Below, piece after piece: positions 1-6,167 of a stretch of DNA of 12,434 bases. The DNA is taken from contig CAVFRF010000002.1 in NCBI GenBank assembly GCA_963624975.1, forward strand, positions 1 through 12,434, read 5' to 3'. The stretch comes from CAVLCC01 sp963624975. GTDB taxonomy: Bacteria; Actinomycetota; Coriobacteriia; Coriobacteriales; CADBOM01. The position numbers and the translations under genes are program-made. The notes beneath the pieces were generated by a model that saw nothing but the letters and a program-made list of their open reading frames with translations, did not search any database and was not told the DNA's origin. Within the stretch, counting starts at the first letter, position 1; each line of letters opens with the position of its first letter.

Positions 1-120
1 ATCTACCCCAAGATGCGCCACTCGTTCTTCGGCCTGGGCACCAACCTGCCGGGCAAGCTGGGCGAGTTCGTGACGGTGGGGCTGTACCGCATAGCGCAGA
101 AGATCTTCAAGTTCAACTAG
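1..120 (+). CDS. C-terminal end of an unidentified protein (partial)
   Basis: The window opens inside a reading frame that runs without interruption from base 1 to a TAG at 118-120, giving the last 39 residues of a protein that begins upstream. Codon choice is strongly GC-rich at third positions, as in the clear genes of the window, which supports real coding. The visible tail is basic, with alternating hydrophobic and small residues (…GLGTNLPG…, then …LYRIAQKIFKFN at the end). It could be the last helix of an enzyme such as a short-chain dehydrogenase, but no diagnostic motif is visible and I do not assign a family. A GC-rich hairpin follows at 196-232. Confidence 0.7.
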   Translation: MYPKMRHSFFGLGTNLPGKLGEFVTVGLYRIAQKIFKFN

Positions 121-195
121 GGGAGAGCGCTTGAGGGCGCGGGCCGCATGCTGCGAAGCGGCTGGTCGCGCGCCGTTGAGATTTTGAGAATGAAC

Positions 196-232
196 GAGAG
201 CCGCCGCCGGTGCTGAGCCTGCGGCGGCTCTC
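196..232 (+). terminator. GC-rich hairpin, possible terminator of the upstream gene
   Basis: A perfect 12-bp inverted repeat (GAGAGCCGCCGC at 196-207 and GCGGCGGCTCTC at 221-232) encloses a 13-base loop. It lies between the stop at 120 and the next gene at 277, where a terminator would be expected. The bases after the stem (TTGCAAAA) are not a good U-tract, so it may terminate weakly or act as an RNA 3'-end stabiliser. Confidence 0.5.
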
Positions 233-264
233 TTGCAAAAGCGGGTTTGAAGCTCGAGGACGCT

Positions 265-270
265 AGGAGG
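265..270 (+). promoter_or_regulatory. Ribosome binding site fixing the start of the NimA-like gene
   Basis: AGGAGG lies six bases before the ATG at 277. This selects 277 over the in-frame TTG at 247, which has no comparable Shine-Dalgarno sequence. Confidence 0.8.
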
Positions 271-276
271 CGACTC

Positions 277-762
277 ATGTTCAGGGAAATGCGCAGGGGC
301 AAGCAGGAGATTTCGCGCGAGGAGTGCATCGAGATTCTCGAGAGCGCTCCGGATGCCGTGATCGCGGTGTCGGGCGACGATGGATACCCCTACACGGTGC
401 CGGTGAACTACGTGTACAACGACGGGCATGTGTACATCCACTGCGCCAAGAGCGGCCACAAGATCGATGCCATCGCCACGTGCCCCAAGGTATCGCTATG
501 CGTGGTGGCCAAGAACGAGGTGCTGCCCCAGGACCTGACCACGAGCTACCGCAGCGTGATCGCCTTCGGGCAGGCCCGCGTGCTCGACGACAGCGAGCAG
601 GTTGCCTGCGCCACGCGCATGCTGGGCCTCAAGTACAACCCCGACCGCGAGTTCGTGGATGCCGAGATCGAGCGCACCATGGAGAGGCTGGCCTGCATCG
701 ACATCGAGATAGAGCACATGACCGGCAAGGAGTCGCTGGACCTGATGAAGTCCCGCGGGTAG
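277..762 (+). CDS. NimA-like pyridoxamine 5'-phosphate oxidase-family flavin-binding protein
   Basis: A 161-residue protein of the split-barrel flavin-binding family (PNPOx-like, NimA/5-nitroimidazole-reductase branch). The start MFREMRR…Q.IS.EEC…IL is the typical opening of this branch. It is followed by the barrel strands with YPYTVPVNYVY (about residues 37-47), VYIHCAKSGHKIDAI (52-66) and a later VIAFGQARV strand (94-102). The SGHK segment is where these proteins usually contact the flavin phosphate. Members bind FMN or related cofactors and act as small cytoplasmic reductases; some reduce nitroimidazoles, but most have no proven substrate. The length is normal for the family. The start is ATG 277, set by the AGGAGG just upstream. 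It heads a short rightward block whose later members are of lower GC. Resistance should not be inferred from family membership alone. Confidence 0.88.
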   Translation: MFREMRRGKQEISREECIEILESAPDAVIAVSGDDGYPYTVPVNYVYNDGHVYIHCAKSGHKIDAIATCPKVSLCVVAKNEVLPQDLTTSYRSVIAFGQARVLDDSEQVACATRMLGLKYNPDREFVDAEIERTMERLACIDIEIEHMTGKESLDLMKSRG

Positions 763-852
763 AAAGTGCCACATATGCAAGCAGGGCAGCGAGCACAACA
801 TAGAAAACACGGTCGAAGAGGACCTGGTTCTGCTAACAGTGGTGGTGGAACG

Positions 853-1044
853 ATGACCCAAGGTGCCTGGAAACCGGAAATTCCAAATGCCAAAACTGCA
901 TCCGCTATCGAAGAAGGCCGAAAGATAGTGGATGACCCTTCTGCGCCGAGATATTCCAGCATGAGAGACCTGAAAGCAGCCCTGGAGATACGAGATGCGA
1001 CATCTGATCTGCTGGAGAAGGAGAAAGCGAGGAAACATGATTGA
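853..1044 (+). CDS. Orphan RelB/DinJ-type antitoxin C-terminal fragment
   Basis: A 63-residue frame starting at ATG 853 and ending at TGA 1042-1044. Its central part, IPNAKTASAIEEGRKI followed by VDDPSAPRYSSMRDLKAAL, matches the pattern at the C-terminal end of RelB/DinJ antitoxins, the part that wraps the toxin: an 'A.EEGR' helix, 'DP.A.RYSS' and 'LKAAL'. The ribbon-helix-helix DNA-binding half that normally precedes it is absent, and no RelE/YafQ-type toxin gene follows. The frame is open back to GTG 766, but that extension is Arg/Gly-rich and looks non-coding. The Shine-Dalgarno before 853 is weak. The stop overlaps the acetyltransferase start by eight bases, so translation of the two may be coupled. 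Base composition is near 50% GC, lower than its neighbours, which suggests acquired DNA. It is either a decayed antitoxin remnant or a small protein retained for coupling. It may not be expressed. Confidence 0.5.
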   Translation: MTQGAWKPEIPNAKTASAIEEGRKIVDDPSAPRYSSMRDLKAALEIRDATSDLLEKEKARKHD

Positions 1045-1591
1045 CGAGAACGATCCCGATGTATTTGTGTACCACGTTGGGGATGCGGAGATCGATGCTT
1101 CGCTCAAGCGTTGCCAGCGGCTCTGCCACGAGTACAACATGCTATTTCCCGATGAGACAGAGAAGCGGCAGGCGCTGATCCACGAGATTGTTCCCGACAT
1201 CGCCGGGTGGTTCGAGGTCACGCAGCCGTTCCATTGCGACCATGGGCATAACATTCACATCGGCGAGACGTTCTACTCCAACTACAACCTCACGATCTTG
1301 GATTCGACCACGGTCGAGATCGGCGACAACGTGATGATCGGCCCAAATTGCGGCATCTACACGGCGGAGCATCCGATCGACGCGAAGCGACGCGATTCGG
1401 GGCTGGAATTTGCCCGGCCCGTGCGCATCGGCAGCCATGTGTGGATTGGCGGAGGCGTTAACATCATGCCCGGTGTGACCATTGGCAGCAACGTCGTGAT
1501 TGGCGGCGGCAGCGTTGTGGTGCACGACATCCCCGACAACGTGGTGGCCGCCGGCAATCCATGCCGGGTGGTTCGCAGCATCGAGGAGTAG
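1037..1591 (+). CDS. LacA/Maa/NodL-family hexapeptide-repeat O-acetyltransferase
   Basis: A 184-residue sugar O-acetyltransferase that transfers acetyl from acetyl-CoA to a hydroxyl of a sugar or glycoside in the cytoplasm. Residues about 1-60 form the helical cap typical of maltose/galactoside acetyltransferases (CQRLCHEYNMLFPDE, then IVPDIAGWFEVTQPFHCDHG). From about 71 on are left-handed beta-helix repeats ([IV]G..V.IG type): IGETFYSNYN, IGDNVMIGPN, IGSHVWIGGG, IGSNVVIGGG. H112, in the TAEHP segment, matches the catalytic His of the family. The C-terminal AAGNPCRVVR is also characteristic. The start is ATG 1037, preceded by GCGAGGA; an upstream in-frame start at 995 would add an Arg-rich stretch unlike the family. 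The gene overlaps the antitoxin-like frame by eight bases and converges on the methyltransferase. The acceptor sugar cannot be read from sequence. Confidence 0.92.
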   Translation: MIDENDPDVFVYHVGDAEIDASLKRCQRLCHEYNMLFPDETEKRQALIHEIVPDIAGWFEVTQPFHCDHGHNIHIGETFYSNYNLTILDSTTVEIGDNVMIGPNCGIYTAEHPIDAKRRDSGLEFARPVRIGSHVWIGGGVNIMPGVTIGSNVVIGGGSVVVHDIPDNVVAAGNPCRVVRSIEE

Positions 1592-1621
1592 CGGGCAGCG
1601 GTTAGCAGTCGTCGTCCGAGG

Positions 1622-2974
1622 CTAGCACTTCGACAAGATGCACACTGTCTCTATGTGGAAGGTCTGGGGGAACATGTCTACCGGGGTGGCACTCTCCAGC
1701 TTGTAGCCTATCTCGCGCAGCGACACTATGTCGCGGGCCAGCGTGGTGGGGTTGCACGATACCAGCGCGATGCGCTGCGGATCGAGGGTGCTCACCGTGT
1801 CGGCGAAGCGCGGACCCATGCCGCGGTAGGGCGGGTCCATCACGAGCTTGTCAACCTTGCCGATGCTCTGTGCCTCGCGCACCGCGTCGCCCCCGATCAC
1901 GTCGGCGTCCAGGCCGTTGTCGGCCAGATTGCGCCTGAGGTCGCGCAAGCTCGACGACACCGACTCCACGGCCAGCACGTCGTCGCTTCTAGCTGCCATG
2001 GGCAGGGTGAAGGTCCCGGTGCCGCAGTAGAGGTCGCAGCAGGTGTCGCTCTCCTCGATCTGCAGGCCGTCCATCGCCAGATCCACCAGATGTTCGGCGC
2101 CGCGTGTGTTGACCTGGAAGAACGACGGACCCGATGCCGCCATGTCGAACTCTCCCAGATGCTCGCGCCACACCTCGTCGCCCGAGAGAATCTCGACCTT
2201 ACTCACCTTGCGTGCGCTGGCTTCGCCCTTGAGCAGCATGCGCACGATGCCGGTGTTCTTGAATGCGCTGGATATCACGCCAGCTGCGGCGTTGCGGGGG
2301 AAGTAGCCCGGCGCCGTCCAGATGCCCACCTGCGTGCTGCCGGTGCGCACCGACGTGCGCACGCTCACGCGCTCTAGCGCGAACTCGGTGGCCTTGAGGT
2401 AGCGCAGCGCTCCAGCTAGGGCCTTGGGCGCCTTCTGGCACTGCTTGGGCAGCAGCAGGCACTCGTCGATGGGCACGATCGCGGGAGCGGGGGAGTCGCC
2501 GCTTGCTGCTGCGCTCGCGCCCGCCGCCGCGCTGCCGGCCGCATGGTAGCCCAGGTGCATCTTGCCGCCGGACACCACGGGCACCAGCTCGATCTTGTTG
2601 CGGTAGCCCCACTCGCGCTTCGACGGCACGCATTGCCCCACCAGCTCTTCGGCGTCTTCGACCTTGCCGATGCGCGAGAGCGCGTCGACCACGAAACGGC
2701 GCTTCCATTCGAGCTGCGCGTCGTAGGCCAGCGTCTGCAGCTGGCAGCCTCCGCACAGCCCCGCATATTTGCACTTGGGTGCGATTCTCGACTCCGACGG
2801 CTCGAGCACCTCAACCACCTTGGCGCGGCAGAAATTCTTGCGATCCTCCACCACTTCGACCTCGACGATGTCGCCCGGCAAGCCGCCGTTCACGAACATG
2901 GTTTTGCCGGATTCTAGCTTCGCTACGCCGTCACCGCCGTACGCCAATCTTGTGACTGTTGCTTTCGTTGACAA
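1622..2974 (-). CDS. rlmD: 23S rRNA (uracil-C5) methyltransferase, iron-sulfur RlmD/RumA type
   Basis: A 450-residue SAM-dependent RNA m5U methyltransferase. Residues about 3-55 form a TRAM RNA-binding domain (VTRLAYGGDGVAKLE…VNGGLPGDIVEVEV). C68, C74, C77 (CX5CGGC) and C172 match the four ligands of the [4Fe-4S] cluster of RumA/RlmD. The catalytic domain carries FFQVNT (285-290), SAM motif DLYCGTGTFTLP (314-325), DPPYRG (380-385), the nucleophilic Cys in SCNP (C407) and a C-terminal HIET with the likely catalytic Glu (E442). Length fits the family, apart from an Ala/Gly/Ser-rich insert at about 145-165. The start is TTG 2974 with AAGGAG nine bases upstream; no better start exists nearby. RlmD modifies U1939 in E. 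coli 23S rRNA. Related enzymes modify U747 or tRNA U54, so the target site is inferred. It is divergent from the ferredoxin gene. Confidence 0.9.
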   Translation of the reverse strand: MSTKATVTRLAYGGDGVAKLESGKTMFVNGGLPGDIVEVEVVEDRKNFCRAKVVEVLEPSESRIAPKCKYAGLCGGCQLQTLAYDAQLEWKRRFVVDALSRIGKVEDAEELVGQCVPSKREWGYRNKIELVPVVSGGKMHLGYHAAGSAAAGASAAASGDSPAPAIVPIDECLLLPKQCQKAPKALAGALRYLKATEFALERVSVRTSVRTGSTQVGIWTAPGYFPRNAAAGVISSAFKNTGIVRMLLKGEASARKVSKVEILSGDEVWREHLGEFDMAASGPSFFQVNTRGAEHLVDLAMDGLQIEESDTCCDLYCGTGTFTLPMAARSDDVLAVESVSSSLRDLRRNLADNGLDADVIGGDAVREAQSIGKVDKLVMDPPYRGMGPRFADTVSTLDPQRIALVSCNPTTLARDIVSLREIGYKLESATPVDMFPQTFHIETVCILSKC

Positions 2975-2996
2975 TTGCGTTTGCTCCTTGTATTTT
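2968..2996 (+). promoter_or_regulatory. Sigma-70-like promoter, probably for the ferredoxin gene
   Basis: TTGACA (2968-2973) and TATTTT (2991-2996) are separated by exactly 17 bases. The -35 is perfect and the -10 matches at four of six positions. It points toward the ferredoxin gene and would give a leader of roughly 190 bases. The -35 overlaps the start codon of the divergent rlmD gene, so use of this promoter could interfere with rlmD initiation. Chance occurrence cannot be excluded. Confidence 0.45.
2984..2989 (-). promoter_or_regulatory. Ribosome binding site for the TTG start of rlmD
   Basis: On the minus strand this reads AAGGAG, nine bases before the TTG at 2974-2972. It supports that non-ATG start. 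The same bases lie in the spacer of a promoter-like element on the plus strand. Confidence 0.7.
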
Positions 2997-3135
2997 GTGA
3001 GTTACTCCTAGCCGTGGGATGACCTTCGGGTTCGGCCGGGAGCGAGTTTTGGTCAATTTTTAATGCTTGCATCGTGGCGAGGGGTAGGATGCCCGTTCCA
3101 TACGATACAGGGTTTGAGATTCCCAAAACCCAAAT

Positions 3136-3164
3136 AATTGTAGCCCACATGGCTACAGGCAATT
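3136..3164 (+). promoter_or_regulatory. Leader hairpin upstream of the ferredoxin gene
   Basis: TGTAGCC (3139-3145) and GGCTACA (3151-3157) form a perfect 7-bp stem with a five-base loop. An alternative longer fold adds AATTG (3136-3140) pairing with CAATT (3160-3164) across a small bulge. The structure ends about 15 bases before the Shine-Dalgarno of the ferredoxin gene. It could stabilise the mRNA or tune translation. It matches no riboswitch class I know. Confidence 0.5.
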
Positions 3165-3189
3165 CGTTTCGGTTTGATAGGAGAGAAAA

Positions 3190-3360
3190 ATGGCAGTGAA
3201 TATTAACGCTGGAGATTGCGTCGGATGCGGCACCTGCGTGGATGCTTGCCCCGAAGAGGCTCTGAAGCTCGAGGACGAGGTCGCTGTTGTCGACGCCGAC
3301 GCTTGCGTTGATTGCGGCACCTGCGTGGACGAGTGCCCCAACGAGTGCATGGAGATGTAG
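3190..3360 (+). CDS. Clostridial-type 2[4Fe-4S] ferredoxin
   Basis: A 56-residue acidic ferredoxin that carries electrons in the cytoplasm through two [4Fe-4S] clusters. The two CX2CX2CX3CP motifs are complete: C10, C13, C16, C20-P21 and C39, C42, C45, C49-P50. The two halves are visibly repeated (VGCGTCVDAC and VDCGTCVDEC), as expected for the duplicated bacterial ferredoxin fold. The length is exactly that of clostridial ferredoxins. An additional C53 follows the second cluster. The start is ATG 3190 with AGGAG at 3179-3183. The gene stands alone, with a promoter-like element and a leader hairpin upstream and a strong terminator downstream, so it is probably monocistronic. Its redox partners cannot be told from the neighbours. 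It fits an anaerobic metabolism with ferredoxin-dependent oxidoreductases or hydrogenases. Confidence 0.95.
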   Translation: MAVNINAGDCVGCGTCVDACPEEALKLEDEVAVVDADACVDCGTCVDECPNECMEM

Positions 3361-3407
3361 TCTCCGCTTTCGCTAACCCGCCCGCTAGGGCAGAACTTGC
3401 GATGAAT

Positions 3408-3448
3408 GAGGGTCTCCGGCTTTCGAGCCGGAGGCCCTCTTTGCGTTT
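3408..3448 (+). terminator. Strong intrinsic terminator after the ferredoxin gene
   Basis: A 14-bp stem (3408-3421 with 3426-3439, one G-T wobble) is capped by a TTCG tetraloop and followed by TTTGCGTTT. This is the best intrinsic terminator in the window, 48 bases after the ferredoxin stop. It insulates ppk from ferredoxin transcription. A smaller hairpin, CGGCG-GCT-CGCCG (3488-3500) followed by AATTTT, lies further on and could be a back-up. Confidence 0.85.
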
Positions 3449-3583
3449 GCGGGCTTGCGTGAGGGTGCCGGCGGCGCGCGTCGAGGGCGGCGGCTCGCCG
3501 AATTTTACAAACGCCCCTTCCCGCATATGCGCGCGAAAGCGATACTTCTGCAAAATGCTGTGTACGCGAGAGCTTTTCAACTT

Positions 3584-3589
3584 TAGAAT
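3584..3589 (+). promoter_or_regulatory. Possible -10 element for ppk
   Basis: TAGAAT in a locally AT-rich stretch, about 47 bases before the ppk start, resembles a -10 hexamer. The sequence 17-18 bases upstream (GTGTAC/TGTACG) is a poor -35. A second weak pair, TTTACA (3504-3509) with TATGCG (3526-3531), lies upstream. A promoter is needed here because a strong terminator precedes it, but the exact element is uncertain. Confidence 0.3.
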
Positions 3590-3635
3590 CTTTAAGGGGA
3601 CAAACATCAGCCGACCAACCGGGGATTGGAGACCA

Positions 3636-6155
3636 ATGTCTACGCGGTATACGCAAAACAGGGAACTTTCGTGGTTGAGCTTCAACAAGCGCGTGCTCGA
3701 AATAGGATCCGACCCCGGCACACCGCTGTTCGAGCGGCTCAAGTTCGTGGCAATCTTCCAAAGCAATCTCTCCGAGTTCTTCATGATCCGCGTGGGCGGG
3801 CTGCACGACGTGGCGCAGCTCAAGAAGGACGTGCGCGAGAACAAGTCGAACATGACTGCCAAGGAGCAGCTCGACGCCATATACAAAGAGTGCGTGCCTC
3901 TGGAGAAGATGCGCGACGCAACCTACGCCACGCTCGCCGAGGAGCTGCGCGGCCAGGGCGTGTACCGTCGCGTGTGGGGCGACCTCGAGCCGGAGCAGCT
4001 CGAGTATGTGCAAACCTATGCGAGCAAGTTCGTGCTGCCGATGCTGTCGGCGCAGATCATAGATCCGAGCCACCCCTTCCCGCACCTGCAGAACGGCAAG
4101 CTCTACGTGGCGATGGAGCTGCATCGCAAGGGCGAAGGCGCCGGCAAGGGCTCCAAGGGTTCGAAAGACGGCAAGGACGGCAAGTCCAAGAAGTCGGATG
4201 GCCAGAGCGGGATCGACGACAACCCGCTGGTGGGCATCATCCCGATGCCGCCCATGGTGCCCAGGATCATCGACCTGCCCGGCGACGGCGTGCAGTTCAT
4301 GCTGCTCGAAGACGCACTGGCGGCGCTTACCCCGCAGATTTTCGACATGTACGACATCGTGGACGAGCCGGCGATCATCTCGGTAACGCGCAACGCCGAC
4401 ATCAACCCCGACGACGAGGACTACGCCGACGACGACTATCGCCAGCACATGAAGAAGATCCTCAAGAAGCGCACTCGCCTGGCACCGGTGAGGCTGCTGG
4501 TGCAGGGGCACATGCGCAACATGAGGGAGCTTATCTGCGACCATCTGGCCCTGAGCGACGAGCAGGTGTTCCACTTGGAGTCGCCCATCGACCTCTCCTA
4601 CGTGTACAAGCTGGAGTCCAAGCTCTCCGCCAAGCAGAAGAAGGAGCTGCTGTACAAGCCCTTCTCGCCCGTGTGGCCTGCGGAAATTAGCCGCAAGAGG
4701 TCGATGTTCGAGCAGATCCGCGAGCGCGACATCATGCTGTCGTACCCATTTGACAGCATCGACCCGTTCATCGAGCTGCTGCGCGAGGCGGCGAGCGACC
4801 CGGCCGTGGCATCCATCAAGATCACGCTCTACAGGCTAGCCTCCATCTCCAAGATCGCGGAGTGCCTGGTGGCCGCAGCCGAGAACGGCAAGGACGTGGT
4901 GGTGCTCATGGAGCTGCGAGCCCGCTTCGACGAGGAGGCCAACATCGGCTGGGCCGAGCATTTCGAAGAGGCCGGCTGCACCGTGATCTATGGCATGGAG
5001 GGCTTCAAGTGCCACTCCAAGATCTGCCAGATCACGCGCATCGGCGAAGGCGGGGTGGAGCTTTACACCCAGCTGGCCACCGGCAACTACAACGAGAAGA
5101 CCGCCAAGCAGTACACCGACATCTCGCTCATGACGTTCGACAGCCAGATCGGCCTCGACGGCATGGAGTTCTTCAACAACATGGCCATGGGCAACCTCGA
5201 TGGCACCTACCACAAGCTGTGGGTGGCTCCGCACTCGTTCAAGAGCTCGCTCATGGCGGCCATCGACGACCAGATCCAGGTTGCGCAGGGCGGCGGCAAG
5301 GGCCAGGTTACGGTGAAGTGCAACTCGGTGACCGACCTCGACATCATCAAGAAGCTCTCGGAGGCATCGTGCGCCGGCGTGCACGTGAACATGATCGTGA
5401 GGGGCATCTGCTGCCTGCTGCCGGGAGTCGAGGGCGCCACCGAGAACATAGAGGTCATCAGCATCGTGGGCCGCCTGCTCGAGCACTCGCGCATCTACTG
5501 CTTCGGCGAAGGCGACGACGCGCTGGTGTACCTGGCATCGGCCGACGTGATGACCCGCAACACCGAGCGCCGGGTGGAAATCGGCTTTCCGGTGGAGTCG
5601 CCCGAGGTCAAGGCGCGGGTCCTGGGCATGGTGAAGGTGCTGCTGTCCGACACCGCCTGCGCGCAGAAGCTCATGCCCGACGGCAGCTACGTGAAGCTTT
5701 GCGGCGATGCGGCGGGCAAGGGCAAGGGCGCGGCAAAATTGGTGAACTCGCAGGCCTTCTTCATGAAGGAAGCCGTGGAGGGGCGCGCCAGGGCGGCCAA
5801 GAAGAGCGCCGCGCATGCGAAGGCCGCCGAGGCTGGTAATGCCGCTGCTACCGCGGCTGCTGCGGCACATGGCGAGACGATTCCGGTCGAGAACGCGTCG
5901 GTGAAGACGAGCGACGTGGCCGCCAAGGCGGCACGCGTGGCTGGCAACATTCAGGGCAAGTTTCCCAAGGTGGGCGACAAGGCTGCCGCCAAGCCCAAGA
6001 AGCCTGTTCAGATTCCGGTGATCCCCGATGTGATCGGAGCGATAGCCGGGCTGTTCGCCAAGGGCAAGAAACCCGCCAAGAAAGAAGCGCCCAAGAAGCC
6101 GGTCGCCCTCTTGAAGTCGGGCAGCTCCAACGGACCTGCAGCCAAGAAGCGCTAG
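3636..6155 (+). CDS. ppk1: Polyphosphate kinase (PPK1) with Lys-rich insert and Lys/Ala-rich tail
   Basis: PPK1 reversibly polymerises the gamma phosphate of ATP into inorganic polyphosphate. The start MSTRYTQNRELSWLSFNKRVLEI and QSNLSEFFMIRVGGL are the classic N-terminal domain. GFKCHSK carries the autophosphorylated His (H460), and LEHSR carries the second active-site His (H617). Their spacing of 157 residues equals that of H435 and H592 in E. coli. SADVMTRNTERRVEIGFPV is the conserved C-terminal core. The protein has 839 residues against about 690-720 for typical PPK1. The excess is a Gly/Lys/Ser/Asp-rich insert (about 165-192) and a tail rich in Lys and Ala (about 717-839) after the usual NSQ.FF ending. 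The start is ATG 3636 with GGAG just upstream; the open frame extends to 3312 but that part is non-coding in character. It is convergent with ppx. Confidence 0.96.
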   Translation: MSTRYTQNRELSWLSFNKRVLEIGSDPGTPLFERLKFVAIFQSNLSEFFMIRVGGLHDVAQLKKDVRENKSNMTAKEQLDAIYKECVPLEKMRDATYATLAEELRGQGVYRRVWGDLEPEQLEYVQTYASKFVLPMLSAQIIDPSHPFPHLQNGKLYVAMELHRKGEGAGKGSKGSKDGKDGKSKKSDGQSGIDDNPLVGIIPMPPMVPRIIDLPGDGVQFMLLEDALAALTPQIFDMYDIVDEPAIISVTRNADINPDDEDYADDDYRQHMKKILKKRTRLAPVRLLVQGHMRNMRELICDHLALSDEQVFHLESPIDLSYVYKLESKLSAKQKKELLYKPFSPVWPAEISRKRSMFEQIRERDIMLSYPFDSIDPFIELLREAASDPAVASIKITLYRLASISKIAECLVAAAENGKDVVVLMELRARFDEEANIGWAEHFEEAGCTVIYGMEGFKCHSKICQITRIGEGGVELYTQLATGNYNEKTAKQYTDISLMTFDSQIGLDGMEFFNNMAMGNLDGTYHKLWVAPHSFKSSLMAAIDDQIQVAQGGGKGQVTVKCNSVTDLDIIKKLSEASCAGVHVNMIVRGICCLLPGVEGATENIEVISIVGRLLEHSRIYCFGEGDDALVYLASADVMTRNTERRVEIGFPVESPEVKARVLGMVKVLLSDTACAQKLMPDGSYVKLCGDAAGKGKGAAKLVNSQAFFMKEAVEGRARAAKKSAAHAKAAEAGNAAATAAAAAHGETIPVENASVKTSDVAAKAARVAGNIQGKFPKVGDKAAAKPKKPVQIPVIPDVIGAIAGLFAKGKKPAKKEAPKKPVALLKSGSSNGPAAKKR

Positions 6156-6167
6156 GGCAATGCGGAG

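Noticed and set aside
248..262. 15-base exact repeat (TGAAGCTCGAGGACG) shared by the region before the NimA-like gene and the ferredoxin gene (3264-3278)
   Set aside because: It is short, one copy is inside coding sequence, and the codon bias makes such matches plausible by chance.
3019..3063. 14-codon leader peptide (MTFGFGRERVLVNF) before the ferredoxin gene
   Set aside because: There is no good ribosome site, no run of regulatory codons and no linked terminator/antiterminator, so it is not distinguishable from chance.
3312..3635. In-frame extension of ppk upstream into the ferredoxin gene
   Set aside because: It would cross the ferredoxin terminator in a different frame and adds an Arg-rich stretch with no family similarity; MSTRYTQNRELSWL is the normal PPK1 start.
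3153..4574. Long minus-strand open frames opposite ppk, the TPR gene and mreB
   Set aside because: High-GC codon bias keeps antisense frames open. Their translations are His/Arg/Val-rich without domains, and the plus-strand genes are certain.
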